A stretch of DNA of 64,000 nt, taken from positions 372,001 through 436,000 of the forward strand of contig NC_018025.1 of the NCBI RefSeq assembly GCF_000266945.1. Direction: 5' to 3'. This DNA is from Desulfomonile tiedjei DSM 6799 (GTDB lineage: Bacteria; Desulfobacterota; Desulfomonilia; Desulfomonilales; Desulfomonilaceae). The notes beneath the pieces are model-generated. The model had not been told where the DNA came from. It did no database searches and saw only the letters and a program-made list of their open reading frames with translations. The translations under genes and the position numbers were made by a program. Below, piece after piece: positions 63,704 through 64,000 of this stretch; position 1 is the stretch's first letter; each line of letters opens with the position of its first letter.

Positions 63704-64000
63704 GATGACTCCATTCCAGTTATACTTACCCTCCAGGCCATTGACAGGAACATGTTGCCGAGAGGGAGTGTGACCCCTGAATCAGTCACAAGAGGGCAGT
63801 CAGTTACGGCTGAATGCCGCTGTCGATCGGATTTCGCTGCGTATGGCGCAGCTCATATGCATGCTACCATGAATCTTGTTGATTGCAATGAAATACACCG
63901 GTCTCTGAGCAACACTTTGCCGCATATCTCGTGTCGTTCAAAATCAAAGGCAATATTACATTTTCGCGGACTTGTACAGACTCGAATCGTGTTTTCGCGG
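63704..64000. other. Right edge of window
   Basis: No gene, repeat or RNA is supported in these 297 bases. Confidence 0.4.

Overview
The window looks like a chromosome segment of an anaerobic, respiratory deltaproteobacterium (Desulfobacterota), probably a sulfate reducer or syntroph of the Desulfomonile/Syntrophobacterales type. This is inferred from gene content only: a CooC-type CO-dehydrogenase maturation ATPase, a five-gene NAD-linked NiFe hydrogenase (hoxEFUYH), a Tmc/DsrMK-like membrane electron-transfer pair, a UbiD/UbiA pair as used for menaquinone, a GTP-type PEP carboxykinase, many two-component proteins and a likely selenoprotein. I saw no rRNA, tRNA or CRISPR array.

Layout. 1-7100: repeat-rich ground with cooC, a MetE-like protein, a zinc-finger-like hypothetical gene, and a complete IS4-superfamily element (4936-6415) with 12-bp inverted ends, an 8-bp target duplication and a frameshifted transposase. 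7.1-18.2 kb: a Cys/Pro-rich secreted protein, a TPR protein, rph, a response regulator, a TRAP transporter (dctPQM), YggT, DUF167, ubiD-ubiA and a second receiver protein. 17.8-24.3 kb: an RND efflux pump with its adaptor, a MarR regulator and ssb. 24.5-34.1 kb: HTH/zinc-ribbon protein, cysE, ilvC, an AAA ATPase, the Tmc-like pair, a coiled-coil secreted protein and a LysM-M23 peptidase. 35.1-40.1 kb: the hox operon, with a good sigma-54 promoter candidate upstream. 40.6-48 kb: a candidate selenoprotein, a heme-c sensor kinase with its regulator, an orotidine-5'-phosphate-decarboxylase-like gene and a PilS/PilR-type pair. 48-64 kb: an acyl-CoA ligase with an apparent 3' frameshift, an unusual 878-residue fusion protein (cNMP sensor, degenerate sigma-54-activator AAA domain, membrane polyferredoxin), pckG, a sterol-desaturase family protein, a VOC dioxygenase, HU, a maf-yggS-dUTPase-like operon, a GAF/nucleotide cyclase and an IMPase-like protein.

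The intergenic DNA is unusually structured. Two short non-coding element families (about 135 bp and 92 bp) share related TACC-type inverted ends and are flanked by 3-bp TNA duplications (TAA, TTA, TCA, TGA); one sits inside another, and two copies begin exactly at a stop codon. A third family carries three consecutive hairpins whose central perfect palindrome differs in sequence between copies. A fourth, 146-bp family recurs in both orientations.

How genes may work together: Hox would exchange electrons between H2 and NAD(P)H, and the Tmc-like pair would link the quinone pool to a cytoplasmic Fe-S partner. The cyclase and the cNMP-binding redox fusion hint at cyclic-nucleotide control of membrane redox, which is inference only. 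The observations I rate highest are the in-frame UGA gene at 40582-40923, the 878-residue fusion, the covarying-palindrome repeat and the TNA-flanked elements.
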